In this document: piece by piece, positions 1 to 6,783 of the stretch
How the letters are laid out: each line of letters begins with the position of its first letter
How positions within the stretch are numbered: position 1 is the stretch's first letter
IMG/VR virus record: IMGVR_UViG_3300010413_000151
Span: 1-32,079 of that record
Direction: 5' to 3' (one strand)
Length of the DNA stretch: 32,079 nucleotides
Origin: a virus
The notes under the pieces: model-generated
The model's input: only the letters and a program-made list of their open reading frames with translations
Told to the model about the DNA's origin: nothing
Databases searched by the model: none
Position numbers and translations under genes: made by a program

Positions 1-250
1 CAGAGGCACACAGACACCCAGAGTGCCCAGAGGCAGACCCAGAGGCACACAGACACCCAGAGTGCCCAGAGGCACACCCAGACACCCAGAGTGCCCAGAG
101 GCAGACTCAGCATACCCAGAGTGCCCAGAGGCAGACCCAGACACCCAGAGTGCCCAGAGGCAGACTCAGCATACCCAGAGTGCCCATAGACACACAGAGT
201 GCCCAGAGGCAGACCCAGAGGCAGACTCAGCATACCCAGAGTGCCCATAG
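1..250. repeat. Short-word repeat array (CCCAGAGTGCCCA)
   Basis: The 13-base word CCCAGAGTGCCCA occurs exactly at 17, 56, 85, 115, 144, 174 and 235, and once with a mismatch near 193. Spacing is mostly 29-30 bp. The intervening sequence is built from a few shared words such as AGGCAGAC and CTCAGCATA. Open frames through it encode only low-complexity PECPEAD-like peptides and have no ribosome site, so I do not call a gene. The array runs off the left edge. The same word appears reverse-complemented in the 3101-3231 array with the same period of about 29 bp. Confidence 0.85.
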
Positions 251-259
251 ACATACATA

Positions 260-290
260 CACTTGACCATTAGAGTCTAATGGGCAAGTG
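260..290. repeat. 15-bp inverted repeat (hairpin)
   Basis: Arms at 260-274 and 276-290 pair at 14 of 15 positions around a single central base. It sits beyond the 3' end of the - strand kinase-like gene, at the border of the repeat array. No U-run follows on the - strand, so it is not a classical intrinsic terminator, though a terminating or boundary role for that gene is possible. Confidence 0.6.
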
Positions 291-304
291 TTTATATGCA
301 TATG

Positions 305-344
305 AGTGCGCGCGCGCACTGGGTGATTATTGCGCGCGCGCACT
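305..344. repeat. Paired alternating CG palindromes
   Basis: Two nearly identical 16-base palindromes built on (CG)n cores lie at 305-320 (AGTGCGCGCGCGCACT) and 329-344. They are immediately 3' of the - strand gene. Alternating purine-pyrimidine CG tracts are prone to Z-DNA and can form hairpins. No function can be assigned. Confidence 0.6.
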
Positions 345-353
345 GATCAAACT

Positions 354-1208
354 TTAGGCAAACGTGAAAATGTATTTCCAATCTGTGTATTTCGCACTGA
401 TCAAGTGTGCATTTTCCAAACCGGGCAAAAACGGCTGATTCTCTTTACATATCGGGCAACGTGTTGGATACCCAGATTCAACGCACCCAGTGCCACAAAT
501 AACGCAAGTGTGCCGTGCTTTCATCTCTTCTAGGCACTCCGGGCACAATCGGGTGTCTATGTCTATTTCGTCTTCGTCAAACAAGAATCCGCACTCTTCA
601 CACGTGTTAGCACAGTCTAGGCACAGACACTTATCATCAAGAATTGTACCATTGCCCGATGGTACTTGGCACTGGCACTCTTCACACTTTGGCATATTAT
701 CCCAACAGTCTTCACAGTATACATGTCCATTGTCTGTGTGATAGTTAAAATCATAGATCATTGCACAATTGCACTCATCGCACCTTGAATCACATGACCA
801 ATCTGGGTCACAGTCTAACCACACAAATTGTCTTGTGCCGTCTTCTTTGACCCAAACTCCCCAATTCCCATCATGATCATCCAGGTGTGAAATTGCACCC
901 GCGCTATACCATTCGTTTTCAATCCAGGACATAAAATCAAAATAATCGTCTTCGTCTTCTTCGTCAAACCAACCAACCTGATCAACTTTATAGGTTAAAA
1001 TGCAGTTCTCTGTGTAGTCTAATACTGGCAACGCAAGGTCACAACTTGCCAAATATTCTTGCTGTTGCACTTCTGCATAGTCTACGTCTCCGGTTTTTAT
1101 CACAAAACCTGGATATACTTCGTAGACACTTCCAAACGAACCTGAGTCAAGGTATTTAGCGTCACTCATATCAATATCACAGATTCTAGGATTCTTTGGG
1201 TCAAACAT
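354..1208 (-). CDS. Kinase-like domain fused to cysteine-rich zinc-binding tail
   Basis: A 284-residue protein and the only convincing - strand gene. Residues 20-40 read as a glycine-rich loop (G23-S-F-G26-S-V) followed by a V-I-K38 strand. Residues 108-115 are H-L-D-D-H-D-G-N, matching the HxDxHxGN catalytic loop of aminoglycoside-phosphotransferase and ABC1-type kinases. D132 or D134 could be the metal-binding Asp. From C139 to near the end there are about ten CxxC or CxC pairs, suggesting several zinc ribbons or a LIM-like treble-clef array. The kinase part, about 138 residues, is much smaller than usual. I chose the ATG at 1208 because AGAAAGGAAA lies 9 nt upstream; the in-frame ATG at 1253 has no ribosome site and would add 15 residues. 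Substrate unknown. Base composition is more AT-rich than the + strand genes. Confidence 0.75.
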   Translation of the reverse strand: MFDPKNPRICDIDMSDAKYLDSGSFGSVYEVYPGFVIKTGDVDYAEVQQQEYLASCDLALPVLDYTENCILTYKVDQVGWFDEEDEDDYFDFMSWIENEWYSAGAISHLDDHDGNWGVWVKEDGTRQFVWLDCDPDWSCDSRCDECNCAMIYDFNYHTDNGHVYCEDCWDNMPKCEECQCQVPSGNGTILDDKCLCLDCANTCEECGFLFDEDEIDIDTRLCPECLEEMKARHTCVICGTGCVESGYPTRCPICKENQPFLPGLENAHLISAKYTDWKYIFTFA

Positions 1209-1225
1209 TTTGCACTTTCCTTTCT

Positions 1226-1325
1226 GGGTGCAATTGCACCCAAACGATTGCATTAAAATTATGTCCTAACAATAAGCACACACACCCGGTGTCTGTGCTT
1301 ATTGTTAGGTCACAAGATTGTGACC
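1226..1325. promoter_or_regulatory. Cluster of three perfect palindromes upstream of the kinase-like gene
   Basis: Reading leftward into the - strand gene, there is a GGTCACAA/TTGTGACC palindrome (1308-1325), then a perfect 16-bp stem (1265-1280 with 1294-1309, 13-nt loop), then the 16-bp palindrome GGGTGCAATTGCACCC (1226-1241), which abuts the likely ribosome site. Such a stack in a 5' region could be operators for a dimeric repressor or a structured leader. The first two arms overlap by two bases. No promoter hexamers are obvious on the - strand. Confidence 0.55.
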
Positions 1326-1740
1326 TAGCATTCTACTATAACGCACTGAGTGCCGTATACACCATATTGCACACTTGATCAATATGGCACTGCCAATTGA
1401 CCATACCAGACACTTGAAGCATTGCCATAACTGGCAGACTCACAATTCCGAAAAAACATAGCGACATTTTCATTTTATAATCCTTTCTTGACTATGATTT
1501 TATTGCCTATTGCACCCACAAAACCCGCGCGCGGTTTTGTGCACCAACGGCGTAAACTCACAATATATTTGAGATGATTCTCATTTATCGTTCGCACTCA
1601 AAACAAGGGTGTCATTACTCAATAGTGATTGTGTGCAATACCATTCTAGCGTGCTATAACGCGCGCTGGTTTTGTGTGTGCTAAGGAAATAAAATCTGTG
1701 CACTTTAGGATAAGTGCTAACCTTTTATCACTCTGGGCAA

Positions 1741-1804
1741 TAGTGTAAGTGTTTATAGCACAATCGCACTGTGCTATACAGTGCCTCAAACGGCACTTAC
1801 ACTA
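1741..1804. other. Nested inverted repeats with alternative folds
   Basis: An outer perfect 11-bp stem (1741-1751 with 1794-1804) encloses a perfect 9-bp stem (1754-1762 with 1770-1778, 7-nt loop). A third stem, 1780-1785 with 1792-1797, shares bases 1794-1797 with the outer arm, so the two folds are mutually exclusive. This could be a cruciform or a switching RNA. No neighbouring + strand gene follows it within the window. Confidence 0.5.
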
Positions 1805-2077
1805 AAGAGTGCAATCACAATTTGTGATTATGAGGGTTTTGTTTCGTGGTGCGCACTGAGGGTGCACTAAAGAGGTGTAGCACTGAGGGTGCACAGACAC
1901 AGAAAGAGTCAACGCGATATAATCTGTGGGTGCGACCATCGCAGGAATTAGACTCACGCACTGGCTAACTACCATAATGAGGCAAACGGCACTGAAAAGT
2001 GCCTCAATAACCCTGAAAGTTCTAACTATTGAGTTTACGCACCCGGTCAATTAAGCACGCCGATACCCATTCGGGAA

Positions 2078-2111
2078 GTGATAGACACAATTGACTATCA
2101 CCTGTTTTTTT
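2078..2111 (+). terminator. Orphan intrinsic terminator-like hairpin
   Basis: GTGATAG (2078-2084) pairs with CTATCAC (2095-2101), followed by CTG and seven T residues (2105-2111). This has the form of a rho-independent terminator on the + strand. No + strand gene is recognisable upstream, so it may end an untranslated RNA, block read-through from beyond the window, or be chance in a T-rich tract. Confidence 0.4.
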
Positions 2112-2710
2112 CCTCTGTGCACTCGTGCTAGTTGTATTACGTCACTTTGTGGACGTCCTACCCATTTTCGCACCCAATTTTCCGATTGGATTGTGCTACC
2201 CGTAGGCTATTCGATTGTGTGTGTCCGTGCTTGCGTGTTACGTGCACACGATATCACACCCGAAAACAAAACCCAAGTGTCAAACGTCACTATTTGGGCA
2301 CTGATTCAACCTTAAAATAAACACCCGATTTACGCCTAAATTTGTCATAGAACAGATGTTTGTCATTATTCTACACATAAAACGTTTCGAATCTGACTAT
2401 TAAATACATAGGTTCGGACTGGAAATTCTACATACGATATCGCGCCAAACGAAATTATTATGGCAACTAAAATCTACATATGTAGAATTATTGACCCATT
2501 TTCCACATATAAATTGGTCTAAAATCGCACTAGAAAACAGGTACATAATATATGTAACTAGACAGTTTATAACTAAATACCGTGTAAACTAGACCAATTG
2601 TGTCTAATCTAAATCTATAAATATATAGTCTAGTCTGTGCAATACAATGCCTATTCTACACTTAAAATATGAGTATACATAGGTTAAAGTGTGCACTAGA
2701 CACCCAAAAC

Positions 2711-2812
2711 ACACCCGAAATAGCCACAAAACACACCCAAAACAGCACTAGAATCGCACTAGAAAACAACACACCCAAAACAGCACACCCGAAATAGCCA
2801 CAAAACACACCC
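2711..2812. repeat. Perfect 28-bp direct repeat in A/C-rich tract
   Basis: A 28-base sequence starting ACACCCGAAATAGCC occurs identically at 2711-2738 and 2785-2812. Between and around the copies are shorter repeats such as ACACCCAAAACAGCA and GCACTAGAA. The + strand from about 2700 to 3060 is almost guanine-free. The word TTGACCACAGACA/C recurs near 2856, 2895 and 3042. No gene is supported. Confidence 0.75.
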
Positions 2813-3100
2813 TCAAACACATCACAATTGATTCTAATGGTATTGAGTGCACAGATTGACCACAGACACCATAGATCAAAACACACGTGTTAGAATTGAC
2901 CACAGACAGATTAGAATGCAAACACACACACACCCAGAGGCACACACCCAAACACGCGCCTAAACGCACTACAATCAATTCTAAGGTCACAAAACCGAAA
3001 TAGACACCCGGTATACTATAATTGCCATTGCACCCGCTAGAATTGACCACAGACCCATTAGAGATGATATTTATAGCACACCCGAAATATACCGGGCACA

Positions 3101-3231
3101 CCGGGCACTCTGGGCGATTGGCACAGACACAGACACCGGGCACACCGGGCACTCTGGGCGATTGGCACAGACACCGGGCACTCTGGGCGATTGGCACAGA
3201 CACCGGGCACTCTGGGCAATCGGCACACACA
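3101..3231. repeat. 29-bp tandem repeat array
   Basis: Three identical 29-base units lie at 3101-3129, 3145-3173 and 3174-3202, with a degenerate fourth at 3203-3231; the last three are directly adjacent. Each begins CCGGGCACTCTGGGC and ends CACAGACA. The core GGGCACTCTGGG is the reverse complement of the main word of the 1-250 array, and the period is the same. These are not CRISPR repeats because no unique spacers separate them. They resemble iterons or a satellite. Confidence 0.85.
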
Positions 3232-4043
3232 CACCGGGCACACACCCATAATAGACAATGGGTATACTGGGCACTGAGGCACACCCACAGACACCGGGCA
3301 CTGAGTGCACACCGGGCACACACCACACACGATAGAATGTAGGCACACCCAGAGTCAACCCAAGTGCACACCCATAATAGACACCGGGCACAATCGACAG
3401 GTTAACAAGTGCATAGGATGCATCCAGTTATAATGCATATCAAATAATAGAACGTGTGTTCTATATCGCCGCTACTTGTAGGCAATAGCGCGCGCTATAG
3501 GTTTGCGTAGGTTTTGCCCCATATACGCATAGGGTTGGGTGTGTTTCGGGTGTGTGCACTCTGGGTGTCTGTGCACTCTGGGTGTGTTTCGGGTGTGTTG
3601 CCTCTGGGCACTTTTTACCCACAGAGTGACGATGTATAATACATATTATACTTCACAACAAAAAGGATTAAATTGATCTAGTATATAATTACATAGGGTT
3701 AACCCACAACTATACTCAGATTATTATTGAGTATATCACTCTGGGTGTGCACTCTGGGCACACACACAGAAAGGATATACTGAGACAATAACCCAACAAG
3801 TTTACATAATGCCGGGGGGTGTCTGTTTTTGCGCGCGCGCAAGCGTGAGTCAGGCACTCCCTACCCGCGCATCTAAGACTAAAATTTTACGAACGGTATG
3901 TACTAATGTCCAGAGTGAGATCAAGCAAGAAAGTTCCCGGCGCTCACGGCCAGCGCGACGGCGGCAAAAATCTTTAGCGCAATGCGCGGACGCGCGACCC
4001 CTCACTACAGATAGTGTGACAGAAGGTGTGACTGTGGCCGATG
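3232..4043. other. Gene-free region with scattered repeat words
   Basis: A 16-base word CACACCCATAATAGAC is repeated at 3241-3256 and 3367-3382. The palindrome GTATAAT-ACAT-ATTATAC lies at 3634-3651. G/T-rich words GCACTCTGGG at 3556, 3573 and 3749 are the reverse complement of words common in the first kilobases, so the strand bias reverses around 3.1-3.5 kb. The 89-residue frame starting at 3809 lacks a ribosome site and looks non-coding. Confidence 0.55.
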
Positions 4044-4128
4044 TCACACCCAAAATGTACCAATACTTACCAGTTTAACCCCCACTGTCACACCCCGATC
4101 ACACCCAATCACACCCCCTATCACACCC
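4044..4128. repeat. TCACACCC iteron-like array
   Basis: TCACACCC occurs at 4044, 4088, 4099, 4109 and 4121. The last four copies are 11, 10 and 12 bp apart, close to one helical turn. The inverse word TGTGAC lies at 4015 and 4027. Phased short repeats of this sort are typical of sites where a protein binds cooperatively, such as replication origins or operators. Confidence 0.65.
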
Positions 4129-4181
4129 AAATCCCCCCATTTTGGATGGTAAAATTACCCCCCAAAAACCCCGCCTAGAAC

Positions 4182-4248
4182 TATGCGCACAAATATGCGC
4201 ATAACGCTATGCGCATAGTATGCGCACATATGCGCACGTCTATGCGCC
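4182..4248. repeat. TATGCGCA iteron-like array
   Basis: TATGCGCA starts at 4182, 4194, 4208, 4219 and 4229, with a sixth copy TATGCGCC at 4241. Spacings are 12, 14, 11, 10 and 12 bp. The core TGCGCA is self-complementary. It lies between the TCACACCC array and the 11-bp array in front of the first rightward promoter, which fits an origin or early control region. Confidence 0.7.
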
Positions 4249-4537
4249 TATTGACGTTTGTTCAAACTGGCGCTACTGGTTACAGGCCCAAGCCGCGAAA
4301 CCCACTAAAAGAAGCCCGAAATTTGATATCCCCCTATTTCACATTTTGAGAAAATCCGCAATCCCCCAATTACGGGTTTTCGGGTTTCTCACTCCCCATT
4401 TCCCGCCCTGCGAACCGAACGCGCCTATTTGCGACGAGAAAAGGGTTTTTTCCCGCTTATCTGGGTCGATCTCCGCCAATTGGGGCAAAATGTGCGAAAG
4501 TCCGGGTTATCTCAGAGCTATTCGGCCCGGAAACACG
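4249..4537. other. Spacer between repeat arrays, no gene supported
   Basis: A 121-residue open frame crosses this stretch from 4220, but it starts inside the TATGCGCA array, ends inside the ATATCCCAA array, has no ribosome site and resembles no family I know. I treat the stretch as untranslated control DNA. Confidence 0.4.
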
Positions 4538-4581
4538 ATATCCCAAGAATATCCCAAATATATCCCAAGAATATCCCAAAA
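4538..4581. repeat. Exact 11-bp tandem repeat upstream of the first promoter
   Basis: ATATCCCAA begins at 4538, 4549, 4560 and 4571, exactly 11 bp apart, with two variable bases closing each unit (GA, AT, GA, AA). It ends 12 bp before the -35 box at 4593. The helical phasing and position suggest binding sites for an activator or repressor of the rightward early genes. Confidence 0.75.
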
Positions 4582-4592
4582 CTAAAACCCCC

Positions 4593-4621
4593 TTGACAAT
4601 CGCCCTGTGGTGTGATAAGAT
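4593..4621 (+). promoter_or_regulatory. Promoter, leaderless start (first rightward operon)
   Basis: TTGACA (4593-4598), 17 bp, TAAGAT (4616-4621), with TG one base before the -10 (extended -10). Six bases separate the -10 box from ATG at 4628, so transcription should begin at or next to the start codon, giving a leaderless message. The four 11-bp repeats lie just upstream. Confidence 0.8.
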
Positions 4622-4627
4622 GTGACA

Positions 4628-5107
4628 ATGAAAGTAACACTGAACCACACCGAAACGTTGTTAGCCGCTCACGTAGCGAGACAAAGACACCGCGCCAACC
4701 GTGGTGCCGGGGTGCGCGACAGACAAATGGGCCTGGACGATAAACAGTTTATCGACCTGAATGGCGTTGGCGGAGAGTTGGCCGCTTGCAAGGCTCTGGG
4801 TGTCTATCCCGATTTAGAGATTGGTCCGCGCTCAGGGGGTTTTGACCTGATCACTCGTAGGGGCTACAAAGCCGATGTTAAAACGACAACCCGCCGTGAC
4901 GGTCGGCTACTTGCCTTTCTTGACAAGAAACCCGAAGATAGCGACATCTACATATTGGTGGTTGGCGAAATGCCTGAGTATGAGATAGTCGGTTGGTGTT
5001 GGGCGAAAGAGTTATTGAAGCCCGAAAACGTCATCAACCTTGGGCACGGTGACACCTACGGTTTGGGTCAAGATCATTTGAGGGTGTTCCCGGAAAAAAG
5101 TGTATAA
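4628..5107 (+). CDS. PD-(D/E)XK nuclease-like protein
   Basis: 159 residues. E50 (G-G-E-L), D73 (G-G-F-D-L) and D83-V-K85 fit the E...D...(D/E)xK pattern of the PD-(D/E)XK nuclease superfamily, the fold of many restriction enzymes, phage resolvases and recombination exonucleases. The motif order and the K-T-T tail after DVK match; the exact subfamily is not clear. It could be a structure-specific or host-DNA-degrading nuclease. Start: ATG 4628, 6 nt from the -10 box; the GTG at 4622 lies between the -10 box and the expected transcript start and is less likely. First gene of the rightward operon. Its TAA stop is embedded in a palindromic element. Confidence 0.65.
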   Translation: MKVTLNHTETLLAAHVARQRHRANRGAGVRDRQMGLDDKQFIDLNGVGGELAACKALGVYPDLEIGPRSGGFDLITRRGYKADVKTTTRRDGRLLAFLDKKPEDSDIYILVVGEMPEYEIVGWCWAKELLKPENVINLGHGDTYGLGQDHLRVFPEKSV

Positions 5108-5116
5108 CCGTTAGAC
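5102..5116. repeat. Stop-codon palindrome, copy 1
   Basis: GTATAACCGTTAGAC, one mismatch from a 15-bp odd palindrome GTCTAACSGTTAGAC. The TAA at 5105-5107 ends the nuclease-like gene. The ribosome site AAAGGTGAG of the next gene follows directly. Confidence 0.7.
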
Positions 5117-5134
5117 AAAGGTGAGAGCGCCAGA

Positions 5135-5329
5135 ATGGAAGAGCAAAAAGTAGCGGTGTTGTTAACTGAACCACAAATCGACCTATTGATTAGTGGGTTG
5201 AAATCGCTTAGGGGTACGTATTGGTTCGATGGGGAAATGGTAGTTACGATTAACGATCTGAATGAATTTATGCAAAGTAAGAAACTCAGCTTTGATACGA
5301 ACAAACCCCGGAATGTCGAAAGGTGCTGA
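5135..5329 (+). CDS. Small hypothetical protein (64 aa)
   Basis: ATG at 5135 follows AAAGGTGAG by about 10 nt, a good ribosome site just after the stop-codon palindrome. The product is soluble-looking, with a helical N-terminal half and no cysteine motifs apart from the last residue. No family recognised. It is the second gene of the operon, and its TGA stop lies 2 nt before the next ATG. Confidence 0.65.
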   Translation: MEEQKVAVLLTEPQIDLLISGLKSLRGTYWFDGEMVVTINDLNEFMQSKKLSFDTNKPRNVERC

Positions 5330-5331
5330 GT

Positions 5332-5559
5332 ATGGAACCGTTTTGTTCCTGGGAATTTGCCCGGTTGGGTTTGTGCGGAAACGCAAGTATTCATTCGGTG
5401 TATCAAGGCCCGCTCACGATCACACATATTTTTCTGATCGGGGTTTTGTTGGTGTTCCCGGTTATCGCCGCGTACCAGACCGGCTATGTCGTGGGTATTA
5501 GAAAATCAAGAAACGAGACGATTGAAAATAAGGATGGTGTCGAGTATGAATGTGAATAG
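5332..5559 (+). CDS. Small membrane protein (75 aa)
   Basis: Start ATG 5332 with GAAAGGTG upstream; a longer GTG start at 5323 is possible but would cover that site. A single strong hydrophobic segment spans roughly residues 32-55, followed by a charged tail (R-K-S-R-N). It would be a single-pass inner-membrane protein. No family recognised. It overlaps the next gene, also a membrane protein, by 14 nt, which suggests a co-translated pair. Confidence 0.65.
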   Translation: MEPFCSWEFARLGLCGNASIHSVYQGPLTITHIFLIGVLLVFPVIAAYQTGYVVGIRKSRNETIENKDGVEYECE

Positions 5560-5728
5560 AGGGTTGGTTGGTTGGATTGGTGGGTGCCTGGTCGGGTTGT
5601 TGATGTTTGTCGTCATCGTCGCCGCTCTGGTCGTGTTTAGCAACTTGGTGATGAAAACCCGGACATATACGCCCGTAACGCCAATTCCTATGGAGTGGCC
5701 TATACCCACAGTAACCCCGGCTAGTTAG
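5546..5728 (+). CDS. Small membrane protein (60 aa)
   Basis: ATG 5546 with AAGGATGGTG upstream. It has one long hydrophobic helix (about residues 8-34) and a short, proline-rich C-terminal tail (TPVTPIP, PTVTPAS). No family recognised. The longer frame from 5486 lies inside the preceding gene and has no ribosome site. Its TAG stop abuts the ATG of the next gene without a gap. Confidence 0.65.
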   Translation: MNVNRGLVGWIGGCLVGLLMFVVIVAALVVFSNLVMKTRTYTPVTPIPMEWPIPTVTPAS

Positions 5729-5968
5729 ATGACAACCCGCGCCAGAAAGATCAAGCCCGACGAAGAGCTATTGGCCGATTTCATTATTAGCTTGGGGGAC
5801 GCGGAAACCCTTATGAGGGGATTAGAGGCGCTGCCAGATGACGATGAATTGGCTCAGGAATTGCACGCGGACTTGGGCGGCATTGTCGAGTATATCAAGT
5901 CTCGTACTCCAAAGAGACGAAGGGGGACGATAAGTAACGATGCTAACAGAAAAAACTTTGGGTCGTAG
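5729..5968 (+). CDS. Hypothetical acidic protein (79 aa)
   Basis: The ATG directly follows the previous stop (TAG-ATG) and has no ribosome site of its own, so expression probably depends on translational coupling. It is rich in Asp, Glu and Leu in the middle (helical), with a basic cluster K-R-R-R-G near residue 63. No family recognised. It overlaps the next gene by 29 nt. Confidence 0.6.
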   Translation: MTTRARKIKPDEELLADFIISLGDAETLMRGLEALPDDDELAQELHADLGGIVEYIKSRTPKRRRGTISNDANRKNFGS

Positions 5969-6128
5969 GTACTGTGGGGAGTGTAGAGAGGGACCAAAAC
6001 CGTGTATCATCCTCAGTTCTGATTTCGAGCAAGTGGTACTGTGCGAACGTTGCTATACCGAATTGGGAACGCTTTTCAGCGTGGGGGATGACAAGCTAGA
6101 CAACCCGCCAAAGGAAGTGGTTAGATGA
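5940..6128 (+). CDS. Small zinc-ribbon protein (62 aa)
   Basis: Two CxxC knuckles, C12-G-E-C and C35-E-R-C, separated by about 20 residues, as in a zinc ribbon. An AGGGGGA-type ribosome site lies about 15 nt upstream, inside the previous gene. The role is unknown; phage proteins of this size and form may bind nucleic acid or host polymerase. It ends in an ATGA overlap with the next gene. Confidence 0.65.
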   Translation: MLTEKTLGRRYCGECREGPKPCIILSSDFEQVVLCERCYTELGTLFSVGDDKLDNPPKEVVR

Positions 6129-6352
6129 AAGCTGTAGTCCTGTCGATTAACTTTGAGGAAGAGGGTATTATGTCCACGTGGTTTAGTGGGGATGACGCCG
6201 AACAAAAGGCGAATGGTTTTCTATCGGAAATAGGGGATGATTTTCCGGGATGGAAACATAAAGTCCTGTTAGACGCCGAAGCGCACAACGCCCGGTTTCT
6301 CAAACAAGCAACCGCGTTTCTTATGTTTGAAGATGATGAAGAGGGGAGTTGA
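6125..6352 (+). CDS. Hypothetical protein (75 aa)
   Basis: Starts in an ATGA overlap with the preceding stop, so it is likely coupled. An acidic, soluble protein with an E-D-D-E-E tail; the central part (residues 20-60) looks alpha-helical. No motif or family recognised. Confidence 0.6.
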   Translation: MKAVVLSINFEEEGIMSTWFSGDDAEQKANGFLSEIGDDFPGWKHKVLLDAEAHNARFLKQATAFLMFEDDEEGS

Positions 6353-6353
6353 T

Positions 6354-6548
6354 ATGGCAAAGAGAATAGCGAATTGTTCAGGGTGTGGGTGCACAATCGA
6401 AATTGACGATGATAGCGTTACCAGGGTGCTTGATGAAAAGTGCCCAAGCTGTTTTGGTAAGTCGCCTATAGGTTCTGTGAGCATAGATGGTATAATTGCT
6501 CAGAGAGAGAAGCGCATTAGGAAAACAAAGGGCAAGTGGGGTTGGTAA
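6354..6548 (+). CDS. Small zinc-ribbon protein (64 aa)
   Basis: ATG 6354 is preceded by GAGGGGAG, so I prefer it over the in-frame ATGs at 6327 and 6333. C9-x2-C12-x-C14 and C35-P-S-C38 form a compact zinc ribbon. The C-terminus is basic (E-K-R-I-R-K-T-K-G-K), which suits nucleic-acid binding. No family named. It is the second of a series of small cysteine-pair proteins in this operon. Confidence 0.65.
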   Translation: MAKRIANCSGCGCTIEIDDDSVTRVLDEKCPSCFGKSPIGSVSIDGIIAQREKRIRKTKGKWGW

Positions 6549-6597
6549 AAACGAATTGGTGTGGGGAATAGCCCTCACTGGTTGGAGTTGATAAAAT

Positions 6598-6783
6598 ATG
6601 CACATTAGACAGGATGAATGCTCTAACTGTGGGTCAAAGAATAATGAGGTTGTGATAGTTAAGGGGTATAATGGAAATGCGGGGTTGTGCTACACCTGTA
6701 TTTTGGATGTCGTGAGCCTGCTATTAGAAGAGGGGGAGACACCACTTAAAGACGGTAAACAGGATAAGTTTTCCCATCGCTGA
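6598..6783 (+). CDS. Small zinc-ribbon protein (61 aa)
   Basis: C8-S-N-C11 and C31-Y-T-C34 form a zinc ribbon, followed by an acidic helix. The ribosome site is GGAG about 9 nt before the ATG. Its TGA stop at 6781 lies inside a second open frame (+1) that runs to 6988 and encodes another zinc ribbon without a canonical start, so this gene may be the first half of a frameshifted product. Confidence 0.6.
   Translation: MHIRQDECSNCGSKNNEVVIVKGYNGNAGLCYTCILDVVSLLLEEGETPLKDGKQDKFSHR

Larger units (their letters stand above)
1326..2700. other. Gene-free, palindrome-rich intergenic region
   Basis: I find no gene with a credible ribosome site here. Structure seen: an 8-bp stem at 1362-1387 (CCATATTG/CAATATGG), a GC-rich hairpin at 1517-1541 (CACAAAACC/GGTTTTGTG around CGCGCGC), a folded element at 1741-1804, repeated CACTGAGGGTGCAC words near 1855 and 1881, a terminator-like hairpin at 2078-2111, a 14-bp palindrome TCTACATATGTAGA at 2473-2486, and an inverted repeat 2512-2521/2590-2599 enclosing a very AT-rich 68-bp stretch. 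An 82-residue - strand frame at 1802-2050 has hydrophobic segments but no ribosome site. Confidence 0.6.

Noticed and set aside
23-250. Open frame of 75 codons in the left repeat array
   Set aside because: It encodes repeated PECPEAD-like words that simply follow the DNA repeat, with no ribosome site.
1555-1595. Fur-box-like sequence around TGAGATGATTCTCA
   Set aside because: Only a partial match to a 19-bp consensus, with no promoter or iron-related gene nearby.
1802-2050. Possible 82-residue - strand membrane protein
   Set aside because: Hydrophobic segments exist, but the start is TTG without a ribosome site and the frame crosses repeated CACTGAGGGTGCAC words.
3101-3231. CRISPR array
   Set aside because: The 29-bp size suggested it, but the units are directly adjacent with no unique spacers, and no cas gene is present.
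2748-3391. Several overlapping long frames on both strands (up to 207 codons)
   Set aside because: All arise from the low-complexity A/C-rich repeats. Open frames exist in most phases, none has a ribosome site, and the products are Cys/Val/Pro-rich low-complexity sequence.
3809-4078. 89-residue + strand frame
   Set aside because: No ribosome site, an atypical Arg/Ser-rich composition, and it ends at the TCACACCC array.
4220-4585. 121-residue + strand frame before the nuclease-like gene
   Set aside because: It begins and ends inside iteron-like arrays, has no ribosome site, and lies upstream of the promoter.
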